Shown here: positions 53,101-60,741 of the stretch, in pieces | Layout: each line of letters starts with the position of its first letter | How positions within the stretch are numbered: position 1 is the stretch's first letter | NCBI GenBank assembly: GCA_012729765.1 | Contig: JAAYCM010000078.1 | Coordinates: 1 to 64,000, forward strand | Reading direction: 5' to 3' | DNA: 64,000 bases | From: Chloroflexota bacterium | GTDB taxonomy: Bacteria > Chloroflexota > Anaerolineae > Aggregatilineales > Aggregatilineaceae | The notes under the pieces: model-generated | The model's database searches: none | Told to the model about the DNA's origin: nothing | What the model saw: only the letters and a program-made list of their open reading frames with translations | Translations under genes and position numbers: made by a program

Positions 53101-54108
53101 TCAGGTCTGCGCTTCCGGCGGCGCAGGCTCCGTCTCAAGCGCGGCCCAGAACGGCTCCACCGCAACCGCCGTCAGGTCCATCTGCTCGAAGTGCGGCAGC
53201 CCCCGCGTGGGGACGACGCGCTCGGCGTGCCAGTTGTCGTACTGCGCCAGCAGCGTCGGCAGCGCCTCGAAGCTGGTGTAGGGGTCCTGATCGAACAACA
53301 CCTGCACCGACTGGGTCAGCTTTTCATAGACCGACTCGCGGATGCCTGCCGTATGCAGCTTGCCGCTGACGAAAGCCAGCGGGGCGTAGCGTGCCCCCGG
53401 CTGGTGCGCGGTCCGGTAGGCGTAACCTGCCAGCCGATCATCGACCGGCCCGACAAAGCTCTTGGCAAGGTAATACCTGATCACTGGCTGGAGCGTCAGG
53501 AAGTCGAAGAAGGCCTGGCTCCACACCGGGAAGGACAGCAGCGCGTGGGTGGCGGGGCTGCTGCTGCGGTTGTCCTCAGCCTGAAGCCCGGTCGGCGAGA
53601 TCAGCACCAGAGAGTTGATCGTGTCCGGCGCTTCGAGCGCGGCGCGGGCGGCAAATTCGCCGGTGAGCGAGAGCGCGATCACGTCCGCCGGCTCCTGGAC
53701 TACCTCGCGCAGCAGGGCGATAATCGCGTCGGTGTATAGCTCCGGCGTGTATTCCCGCTTCGAGCGCTCCGAGAAGCCGAAGCCCGGCAGATCGAGCGCA
53801 TACACCGGGCGCTGGCCGCGATAGCGCTCGAAGAATGGGCGCATCTCAAATGCCGACGCCGCCGCGTTGATCGCGTGCAGCAGCACCAGCGGGCGCCCCG
53901 TGCCGCTGACATCGACATAGTAGCTCAGGCGGCCTGCGCGCGGCGACTCGATCTCATAACGATTGGCCCCCAGCGCGGGCGGCAACTCCATCTGGTGATC
54001 GACCGCCAGCCGGCTGTAGGCGATCCAGCCTGCCGCCAGTCCTGCCGCCGCCGATACCAGGGCAGTTAATCCGGCCCCGCGCGAAGACTTTGAATCTTTT
54101 TTAGCCAT
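53101..54108 (-). CDS. alpha/beta hydrolase
   Basis: This 335-residue protein has a single N-terminal hydrophobic helix (about residues 14-31), likely a membrane anchor. An alpha/beta-hydrolase core follows, with the oxyanion segment LLHAINAAAS and DLPGFGFS, and a nucleophile Ser147 in ALSLTGEFA (the elbow lacks the usual second glycine pattern). A late His in GLPHFEQ fits the triad. It resembles haloalkane-dehalogenase/lipase-like relatives of unknown substrate. GAGGTGCTGC precedes the ATG. It lies 106 nt downstream of the YtxH gene on the same strand. Confidence 0.85.
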   Translation of the reverse strand: MAKKDSKSSRGAGLTALVSAAAGLAAGWIAYSRLAVDHQMELPPALGANRYEIESPRAGRLSYYVDVSGTGRPLVLLHAINAAASAFEMRPFFERYRGQRPVYALDLPGFGFSERSKREYTPELYTDAIIALLREVVQEPADVIALSLTGEFAARAALEAPDTINSLVLISPTGLQAEDNRSSSPATHALLSFPVWSQAFFDFLTLQPVIRYYLAKSFVGPVDDRLAGYAYRTAHQPGARYAPLAFVSGKLHTAGIRESVYEKLTQSVQVLFDQDPYTSFEALPTLLAQYDNWHAERVVPTRGLPHFEQMDLTAVAVEPFWAALETEPAPPEAQT

Positions 54109-54214
54109 GCAGCACCTCGTTAAAGTGGTTCCATTCCAGCATCACCAAAGGGATAGACACAAAAAGCGGCAGGCTGTCAGCGAGCGGCCTGCCGATCCGG
54201 TTGAATGCCACGCG

Positions 54215-54502
54215 TTACCGCTTGACGCTGCCGAGCAGGCTATCAACTTCGCGCCGCAGGTTACGGTACTCGTATTCGATGCGGTGGCGCGTCCCGTTGC
54301 CGCGGCTGCGCTTGAGTTTCAGCCCGCCCTCGATCTCGCCGGTGATCGCTTTGCGCATCTTCTCGCCCGACTGCGGCGCAAACAGCAGGGCCAGCAGTGC
54401 ACCCACCGTCAGCCCCAGCGCCATAAACAGAGCGGCGACCAGCATACGCTGCCGTTTGGCGATGCGCTCGGCCCGCGTGCTATAGTAAATTCGCTCGTTC
54501 AT
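54215..54502 (-). CDS. YtxH-domain small membrane protein
   Basis: The 95 residues comprise a basic N-terminus, one membrane helix (AALFMALGLTVGALLALLFAP) directly followed by QSGEKMRKAI, and a charged C-terminal tail. The Gly-rich helix ending LLFAPQSGEKMR is the hallmark of the YtxH/GP-box family associated with general stress in Gram-positive bacteria. The start at 54502 is set by GAAGGAG; the upstream in-frame ATG at 54583 is not preceded by a site. It is probably co-transcribed with the alpha/beta hydrolase. Confidence 0.82.
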   Translation of the reverse strand: MNERIYYSTRAERIAKRQRMLVAALFMALGLTVGALLALLFAPQSGEKMRKAITGEIEGGLKLKRSRGNGTRHRIEYEYRNLRREVDSLLGSVKR

Positions 54503-54725
54503 TTTTTGCTCCTTCTCCGACCCGCTTACATGGCAGTCAGAGGCCGCCGCCGACTGTAGGGGACCCAGGCATGGGAACAGCATCGAACGGCAAGCCCACG
54601 AGATGATTATATGATCGTAAGGCGAAACCCGGTGATTTACATCAGGTAAATGGTGGGTTCTGGCATAGGCCAGCCGGATGAAGCAGATCTAGGCCATATG
54701 ACCAGGCCTGTGTACGTCAACGGGT

Positions 54726-54731
54726 TATAAT
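54726..54731 (+). promoter_or_regulatory. -10 hexamer (TATAAT) of a putative aldo/keto reductase promoter
   Basis: A perfect TATAAT lies 49 nt before the GTG start at 54780; no strong -35 at 17 bp (CAGGCC region). The 277-bp gap 54503-54779 holds no gene that I can support. Confidence 0.5.
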
Positions 54732-54779
54732 AGGCTTATCCCTTAGAACTTCACTCGCTTGTTCGAAAGGAGCACCACC

Positions 54780-55748
54780 GTGAAATATGTCAATCTGGGG
54801 CGGACCGGCCTGAAGGTATCGCGCATTTGCCTGGGCATGATGACCTATGGCTCCCCCAAGTGGCGCGACTGGGTGTTAGATGAAGAGCAGAGCCGCCCTT
54901 TTGTCCAGCGCGCGCTGGAAGCGGGAATCAACTTTTTCGACACGGCGGACATGTACTCGCTGGGGGTCAGCGAAGAAATCACCGGGCGGGCGCTGCGCGA
55001 CTTTGCCCGGCGCGACGAAGTCGTAGTCGCCACCAAGGTCTACCACATCATGAGTGATGATCCCAACGCGCGCGGCCTGTCACGCAAACACATCATGGAC
55101 GGGATCGATGCCTCGCTGCGCCGCCTGGGCATGGATTATGTGGACCTCTATCAGATCCATCGCTGGGACTACGAGACGCCGATCGAGGAGACATTGGAAG
55201 CGCTCAACGACGTCGTGCGGGCGGGCAAGGCGCGCTATATTGGCGCATCGAGCATGCATACCTGGCAGTTCGTCCAGGCGCTCTATATCGCTGATCTGCA
55301 CGGCTGGTCGCGCTTCGTCTCGATGCAGAATCACTATAACCTGATCTACCGCGAAGAAGAGCGCGAGATGATCCCCTTCTGTATCGATCAGGGCATCGGC
55401 GTGATCCCCTGGAGTCCATTGGCGCGCGGTTTCCTGACCGGCAGCCGTACCCGCGACCGGAACGGCGACACAACGCGCAGCCGCAGCGATCAGTACGCGC
55501 ACGATATGTACTACCGTGAGGATGATTTCGCAGTGGTCGATCGCGTGGTGTCGGTGGCGAACGAGCGCGGCTGCACCCCGGCGCAGGTCGCCCTGGCCTG
55601 GATGCTGCACCGCCCCGGCATCACCAGTCCGATCATCGGCGCGAGCAAGATTGAGCATCTCGAACAGGCGGGGCTGCCGTCGATTTCGAGCTATCACCCG
55701 AAGAGATGGCGTTTCTTGAAGAGCCATACCAGCCGCATCCCGTGTTAG
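54780..55748 (+). CDS. aldo/keto reductase with a C-terminal frameshift
   Basis: This NADPH-dependent reductase of the YghZ/Kvbeta-like AKR group begins KYVNLGRTGLKVSRICLGM, with the catalytic Asp and Tyr in FFDTADMYSLG, Lys in VVATKVY and His in YQIHRWD. The GTG at 54780 follows GAAAGGAG. From about 55670 the in-frame end reads SISSYHPKRWRF, unlike the family, whereas another frame reads DFELSPEEMAFLEEPY and stops at TAA 55757-55759, the normal AKR tail. A one-base loss in the GGGG at 55670-55673 explains this. The reading frame as given has 322 residues. The barrel is intact and may still function, or this may be a sequencing error. Confidence 0.85.
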   Translation: MKYVNLGRTGLKVSRICLGMMTYGSPKWRDWVLDEEQSRPFVQRALEAGINFFDTADMYSLGVSEEITGRALRDFARRDEVVVATKVYHIMSDDPNARGLSRKHIMDGIDASLRRLGMDYVDLYQIHRWDYETPIEETLEALNDVVRAGKARYIGASSMHTWQFVQALYIADLHGWSRFVSMQNHYNLIYREEEREMIPFCIDQGIGVIPWSPLARGFLTGSRTRDRNGDTTRSRSDQYAHDMYYREDDFAVVDRVVSVANERGCTPAQVALAWMLHRPGITSPIIGASKIEHLEQAGLPSISSYHPKRWRFLKSHTSRIPC

Positions 55749-55804
55749 GACACCAGTAAACCGCACCAGTCCCGCGCGGTCTGGCAGCGACGAGAGGAGC
55801 AGCG

Positions 55805-56461
55805 ATGAACGCATCCGATCCGCATCGTGGTCAGCCTGTGATCGTAGGTGGCGAATCATTGGGGACAGCCCGTGCCGCGATGGTTCTGGTGCACGGGCGC
55901 GGCGCAACCGCCGAGAGCATCCTGGCGCTGGCGGACGAGTTCCAGGTGCCGCATGTCGCCTACCGGGCACCCCAGGCCACCGGCAACACATGGTATCCGC
56001 TGCCCTTTCTGGCCCCCCCGGAGCAAAATGAGCCGTGGCTGTCGTCGGCGCTGGCCACGCTTGAGCGCGTCGTGGCGCATGTTGAAACCGCCGGCATCCC
56101 ACTGGAGCGCACCATCCTGCTCGGCTTCTCGCAGGGCGCGTGTCTTACCCTGGAATACGTGGCGCGCCATGCGTGGCACTATGGCGGCGTCATTGGCCTG
56201 AGCGGTGGGCTGATCGGGCCAGACGGCACCCCGCGCGATTATTCCGGCTCGCTGTCTGGCACGCCGATATTTCTCGGCTGCGGCGACCCCGACCCACACA
56301 TCCCGGCGGGGCGGGTGCACGAGTCGGCGGATGTGCTGGGCCGGCTGGGCGGTGAGGTTACGATGCGGCTCTATCCCGGCCTGGGGCACACTGTCAACCA
56401 GGACGAGATCGACTTCGTGCGCAATCTGCTGGTCCGTCTGACAGCTCCGAGCGATGCCTGA
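55805..56461 (+). CDS. phospholipase/carboxylesterase (alpha/beta hydrolase, YpfH-like)
   Basis: This 218-residue cytoplasmic esterase has the oxyanion segment VLVHGRGA, a nucleophile serine in GFSQGACL, an Asp in GCGDPDPHIP and a His in GLGHTVN. These are the carboxylesterase/phospholipase (PF02230) hallmarks. It starts after AGAGGAGCAGCG and lies about 56 nt after the reductase gene (45 nt after its repaired stop), so they are probably co-transcribed. The stop is followed within 4 nt by the third copy of the MITE-like repeat. The substrate is unknown. Confidence 0.88.
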   Translation: MNASDPHRGQPVIVGGESLGTARAAMVLVHGRGATAESILALADEFQVPHVAYRAPQATGNTWYPLPFLAPPEQNEPWLSSALATLERVVAHVETAGIPLERTILLGFSQGACLTLEYVARHAWHYGGVIGLSGGLIGPDGTPRDYSGSLSGTPIFLGCGDPDPHIPAGRVHESADVLGRLGGEVTMRLYPGLGHTVNQDEIDFVRNLLVRLTAPSDA

Positions 56462-56464
56462 TCC

Positions 56465-56638
56465 TCAGAGCGAGAATGCATTTCGGAACGCTGAACGAGG
56501 CGAACGGCACGTCCCCCCATCCTAAATCCTTCCCCCAAAATGAGGGAAGGACTTGAAAAACGCCATCGTACCCCCCTTCCCTCCGTGAAACGTGGAAGGG
56601 CCGGGGGATGGGGGGTAAAAGTGCATAACAGCCTCTAG
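56465..56638 (+). repeat. MITE-like interspersed repeat, copy 3 (174 bp)
   Basis: The 41-nt core (56518-56558) is identical to copies 1 and 2, and the right end is identical to copy 2. A few bases are missing in the middle (GTGAAACG region). The element fills the space between a plus-strand esterase gene and a minus-strand phosphate transporter gene, and its terminal CTAG (56635-56638) supplies the transporter's TAG stop (56635-56637). Confidence 0.85.
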
Positions 56639-57627
56639 AACAGGGCGTCAATCGCATAGTAGAGCAGCGCGCCCACAATTGCCGTTGCCGGAAGTGTCAG
56701 GAACCAGCTCAACACGATGCTGCTGACCACGCCCCAGCGTACCATCTGGACCCGGTCGGCGCTGCCTGCGCCCACGATGCTGGAGCTGACCACGTGGGTG
56801 GTGCTGACCGGGCCGCCCAGCAGCGCCGCGCCCAGGATCACCGCGCTGGAAGCGGCTTGCGCCGTGAAACCGTGAATCGGGCGCAGACGATAGAACTTGC
56901 CGCCGAGCGTGCGGATCAGGCTCCAGCCGCCGAAGAGCGTTCCCAGTCCCATCGCAACCGCGCTGGCCATAATCACCCACAGGGGAATGGTGAAGGTTGA
57001 CAGCGCGCCGGTAGCGACCAGCCCCAACGCGATGATGCCCATCGTTTTCTGCGCGTCGTTCGTCCCGTGCGAAAGCGCCAGCGCGACCGCAGTCAGCAGT
57101 TGGCCGCGCTGAAACCATACATTGATGCGTGGGCTTGCGCCGCGAGCCAGAAAGTACAGCCACTTGATGATCACATAACCGGCGATCATGCCCAGCACGG
57201 GCGAGAGAAACAGGGCCAGCAGGATTTTGGTGATGCCCGCTGTCAGAATCGAGTCGATGCCGAATCCGGCCCAGGCCGCACCGACGATACCACCGATCAG
57301 GGCGTGCGACGTACTGGATGGAATTCCGAAGAGCAGCGTGACCACGTTCCATAGAATCGCGGCCAGCAGTGCCGCGAACACCACCGGCAGGGTGATGGCG
57401 TTTTCCGCGACGACTTCGTGGCCGATGGTGGTCGCAACCGCCACACCAAACAGGAGCGGCCCGACCCCGTTCGCAAGCGCCGCCATCCAAAGCGCGCTGC
57501 GCGGGGCCATCGCCCGCGTCGAGATCACCGTCGCAACCACGTTCGAAGAATCGTGCAGGCCGTTGAAGAAGCCGAATGCCAGCGCAATAACTACCAGGGC
57601 AATTGCCTCGACCGATAAATCGGGCAT
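56635..57627 (-). CDS. PiT-family inorganic phosphate transporter
   Basis: This low-affinity phosphate (or metal-phosphate) symporter has about ten membrane helices and the duplicated PiT signatures: GFFNGLHDSSNVVATVIST at the N-terminus and SHGTNDAQKTMGI in the middle. The 330-residue length is normal for short PiT proteins. It is divergent from a DUF47 gene, its usual partner, across a 112-bp gap. A minus-strand TATAAT (57713-57708) in that gap is a candidate -10. The stop codon is contributed by a MITE-like repeat. Confidence 0.93.
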   Translation of the reverse strand: MPDLSVEAIALVVIALAFGFFNGLHDSSNVVATVISTRAMAPRSALWMAALANGVGPLLFGVAVATTIGHEVVAENAITLPVVFAALLAAILWNVVTLLFGIPSSTSHALIGGIVGAAWAGFGIDSILTAGITKILLALFLSPVLGMIAGYVIIKWLYFLARGASPRINVWFQRGQLLTAVALALSHGTNDAQKTMGIIALGLVATGALSTFTIPLWVIMASAVAMGLGTLFGGWSLIRTLGGKFYRLRPIHGFTAQAASSAVILGAALLGGPVSTTHVVSSSIVGAGSADRVQMVRWGVVSSIVLSWFLTLPATAIVGALLYYAIDALF

Positions 57628-57739
57628 GAGTAACCTTCCGGTGTACAGCCAGGAGCTTGTGGCTAAAAACAGGAAACAACGTTAAAATTTTTTAAATCTT
57701 CGCGTAGATTATACTCACTTTCACAAGTTTGAGGAATAC

Positions 57740-58411
57740 ATGTCGGCACTCGATCGGGTTATTACCACTTTCAAGACCGGGCCAGAGCGCGTTCGCCAGC
57801 GTTTTCGCCGCCGCCCCAACCAGTTTATCGAACGGTTGCAGGAACAGTGCCGGATCAATATGGAAGCCACCCAGGCACTGATCGACTATATGGCAAAGCC
57901 CAGCAAGAAAAATGCGCAGCGCGTTCGCCACCTGGAAAAAGAAGCGGACGAGATGCGCCGGATCTTGATCGACGAGCTGAACCGGACGTTCGTGACCCCC
58001 ATCGACCGCGAGGATATCCACTCTCTGTCGCGCGCGATCGATGATATCCTGGACGATACCTGGTTCACCATCAACGAAATGGACATCCTCAGCGTCAGCC
58101 CCAACCTGTTCCTGGCCGAGATGGCCGAGCTGCTGAATCGGGGCGCCGAGGAGATCAAGCTGGCGATGGACCGGTTGGCCGAGCATCCCAACGTCGCCAG
58201 TAACCACGCCGTGCGGGCGCGCGGCATCAACAACGATATGGAAACGCTCTATGCCAAAGCGCTGGCCGATCTGTTCCAGAAGCCCAAAGACCTGGACAAC
58301 GTGATCACGATGCTCAAGCTGCGCGAGATCTACCGCCACCTGTTTCATGCTGGCGCGCGCGTGGGTGATGCGGCCAATATCATCGACGATATCGTCGTCA
58401 AGTTCTTCTAG
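57740..58411 (+). CDS. DUF47 family protein (PhoU-like PiT accessory)
   Basis: This 223-residue all-helical cytoplasmic protein is typical of DUF47 (TIGR00153), with metal-binding acidic patches in the repeated pattern EKEADEMRRI and DREDIHSLSRAIDDILDD. Members regulate or assist PiT phosphate transporters, normally in one operon; here the two genes are divergent and probably share a regulatory region. GAGGAA precedes the ATG. The next gene (cation exporter) starts 11 nt downstream. Confidence 0.9.
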   Translation: MSALDRVITTFKTGPERVRQRFRRRPNQFIERLQEQCRINMEATQALIDYMAKPSKKNAQRVRHLEKEADEMRRILIDELNRTFVTPIDREDIHSLSRAIDDILDDTWFTINEMDILSVSPNLFLAEMAELLNRGAEEIKLAMDRLAEHPNVASNHAVRARGINNDMETLYAKALADLFQKPKDLDNVITMLKLREIYRHLFHAGARVGDAANIIDDIVVKFF

Positions 58412-58422
58412 CCAGCCTGCCT

Positions 58423-59322
58423 ATGCACAGTGAACATCTCGAATCCGCCACCGCCGCCAACCGCCGCCGCCTGGCGATTGTCCTGGCGCTGACGCTGACG
58501 TTCCTGGTGGTGGAAGTGATCGGCGGTCTGCTGACCAACAGCCTGGCGCTGCTGGCCGATGCCGCACATATGCTGACCGATGTCGGCGGGATCGGGCTGG
58601 CCCTGTTTGCCGCCTGGATGTCGCGGCGCCCGGCGACATCCACCAAGACCTACGGTTACTACCGCTGGGAAATCCTGGCGGCGGCGATCAACAGTATGGT
58701 CTTGTTCGGGATGGCGTTCTACATCCTCTACGAAGCGATCCAGCGCTTCAGCGAGCCGCCGGTAGTCGTCAGCGTGCCGATGCTGATCGTCGCGGTCGTC
58801 GGCCTGCTCGTCAACCTGATCAGCATCCGGGTGCTGCATGCCGGGGCCGGTGAGAGCCTGAATCTCAAGGGCGCGTACCTGGAAGTCGTCAGTGATACAC
58901 TCGGCTCGGTGGGCGTGATTCTGGCAGCCGTGATCATCTGGCTCACCGGTTGGTACTATGCCGATCCGATCATGAGCGTGCTGATCAGCGTGTTCATCTT
59001 CCCGCGCACGTGGCGGCTGCTGAGCGAAGCAACCCATGTGCTGCTGGAAGGCGTGCCGGTGCATATCGCCCTGGCAGCCGTGCAGGAAGCGATCCTGGAC
59101 GTCGAGAAGGTGCGGCAGGTCCACGATCTGCATATCTGGACGATCACATCCGGCATCGTGAGCCTGAGTGCGCATGTCGTGCTTGAGCCAGACTGCGACG
59201 CCAGCGACTCGCAGCGTGTGCTGGAAGCCATCACCGCCATGCTGGATGACCGCTTCGCAATCGAGCATGCCACGCTGCAAATCGAGTTCCGCAGCATGGA
59301 GTCGAGCGAGTCGCAGATTTGA
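58423..59322 (+). CDS. cation diffusion facilitator (zinc-type CDF exporter)
   Basis: This 299-residue six-helix transporter exchanges cytoplasmic divalent cations for protons. Metal-site residues are visible as HMLTD in helix II (LADAAHMLTDVGG) and in helix V; a His-rich loop is short. The C-terminal cytoplasmic domain has HDLHIWTITSG and a late DRFAIEHATLQIE, as in CzcD and ZitB. It follows the DUF47 gene closely (11 nt), and the two may share a transcript. Its stop is 6 nt from the convergent kinase gene. Confidence 0.9.
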   Translation: MHSEHLESATAANRRRLAIVLALTLTFLVVEVIGGLLTNSLALLADAAHMLTDVGGIGLALFAAWMSRRPATSTKTYGYYRWEILAAAINSMVLFGMAFYILYEAIQRFSEPPVVVSVPMLIVAVVGLLVNLISIRVLHAGAGESLNLKGAYLEVVSDTLGSVGVILAAVIIWLTGWYYADPIMSVLISVFIFPRTWRLLSEATHVLLEGVPVHIALAAVQEAILDVEKVRQVHDLHIWTITSGIVSLSAHVVLEPDCDASDSQRVLEAITAMLDDRFAIEHATLQIEFRSMESSESQI

Positions 59323-59328
59323 GCCGCG

Positions 59329-60741
59329 CTACAAGACCGGGCCTGTCACCTGCTCGAAATCGACCGGCAGCCGGATACGGAACACCGTGCGGCCCGGCTG
59401 TGACTCGATCTCGATCGTACCCCGGTGCTTCTGGGCCACGATATTGTGGCTGATGTTCAGCCCCAGCCCGGTGCCCTTGCCGGGTTCTTTGGTGGTGAAA
59501 AACGCCTCGAACAGGTGGGGCTGGGCTTCGGGTGGAATGCCCGGCCCGTCGTCCTCGATCTCGACCACGACCCAGTCTGGCCCGTCAGCAAAGGCGCGGA
59601 TCACGATCGTGCCCTGCTCACCAACTGCCGCGAGCGCGTTGTCCAGGATATTCGTCCAGACCTGGTTTAGCTCGCGCCCATACGCCTGTATCTTGGGCAG
59701 ATCGGGGGCATACTCGCGCCGGACGTTGATCCCCTGGCCGATCTTGCGCCGCAGCAGCAGCAGGGTATCGTCCAGCCCTTCGGTTATGCTCACTTCCTGC
59801 ACGGGAGCCTGATCCAGGAACGAGTAATCCTTGAGATTCTGGACGATGGTCGAGATCTGCGCGGCCCCCTGCGAGATTTCGGCCAGCAGGCTGTAGGCGG
59901 TATAGCTCGCGTTCAGCCAGCGCAGCCCGATTTCGACATGCTCGGTGGAGAACTGCCCGAACAGGAATTCGAGCCGGGCGGTATCGTAGCCCAGGTTGAC
60001 GAACACCGGCGCGTATTCCCACGCATCCCGGACGCCGTAATCGGACAGCCACGCCTCGATCTCGGCCTCGCGGTCGCTGCGGACCATACCGTCCATCTCC
60101 GGCGGGCGGGCCGCGTTCTCCAGCACGTCGCGCTGCACCTCGCGGATTAACGTATCCTGTTCCGGCGTGTGCGCCAGCCGGCTCATCTGCCCCTGAGCGG
60201 CGACATATTCGCCCAGCGCGGTTTGCAGGTGGGCCGCGCCGCGCTTGACGGCGGCTGCCGGATTGTTCAGCTCGTGGGCGATATTGGCCGTCAGCGCGCC
60301 CCACTGGGCCAGCGTCTCCTGCTGGCGCAGCCGTGCTTCGGTGTTGCGCCAGCGGTCGAGCACGATGCTGATCACGTGGCGCGTCACCAGCGGGCATGAT
60401 TCGAGAAATTGGTCGAAGCGATCCTGGTCGATCATCAGCAGCGCGCTGTCGGTGCGTGCCTGCACCGTTGCGATCCGGGGGCGGCCTTCGAGGATACCCA
60501 TCTCGCCTACCAACTCGCCCGGCCCGATCACGTTCAAGAGCACCTGCTCGGTGGGCGTCGCCTTGATCACCTCCAGCTCACCATGCACGACGACGTAGGC
60601 GCAATCGCTGGGGCTGCCTTCCAGAAACAGGACCTCGCCTGCCGCCAGCACCATCTCCGGGTAGAGCGGCAGCATCGTCTGCACGTCGGTGTGCTGGAGC
60701 CGGATCGGGGGGGATTTGGTCAATGTTTGCTCGTTCATCAT
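59329..60741 (-). CDS. histidine kinase with N-terminal cyclic-nucleotide-binding domain
   Basis: This 470-residue soluble sensor has a cNMP-binding beta-roll (about residues 25-130), with GELVGEMGILEGRPRIATV resembling the phosphate-binding cassette, where Arg88 or Arg90-adjacent contacts would bind cNMP. HisKA follows with phospho-His156 (IAHELNNPAAAV), then a spacer and HATPase boxes (NQVWTNILDNALAAV; EDDGPGIPPE; GTGLGLNIS). Its start overlaps the end of the receiver/TrxR-like gene by 4 nt (ATGA). The likely signalling partner is that gene's receiver domain. Confidence 0.9.
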   Translation of the reverse strand: MMNEQTLTKSPPIRLQHTDVQTMLPLYPEMVLAAGEVLFLEGSPSDCAYVVVHGELEVIKATPTEQVLLNVIGPGELVGEMGILEGRPRIATVQARTDSALLMIDQDRFDQFLESCPLVTRHVISIVLDRWRNTEARLRQQETLAQWGALTANIAHELNNPAAAVKRGAAHLQTALGEYVAAQGQMSRLAHTPEQDTLIREVQRDVLENAARPPEMDGMVRSDREAEIEAWLSDYGVRDAWEYAPVFVNLGYDTARLEFLFGQFSTEHVEIGLRWLNASYTAYSLLAEISQGAAQISTIVQNLKDYSFLDQAPVQEVSITEGLDDTLLLLRRKIGQGINVRREYAPDLPKIQAYGRELNQVWTNILDNALAAVGEQGTIVIRAFADGPDWVVVEIEDDGPGIPPEAQPHLFEAFFTTKEPGKGTGLGLNISHNIVAQKHRGTIEIESQPGRTVFRIRLPVDFEQVTGPVL

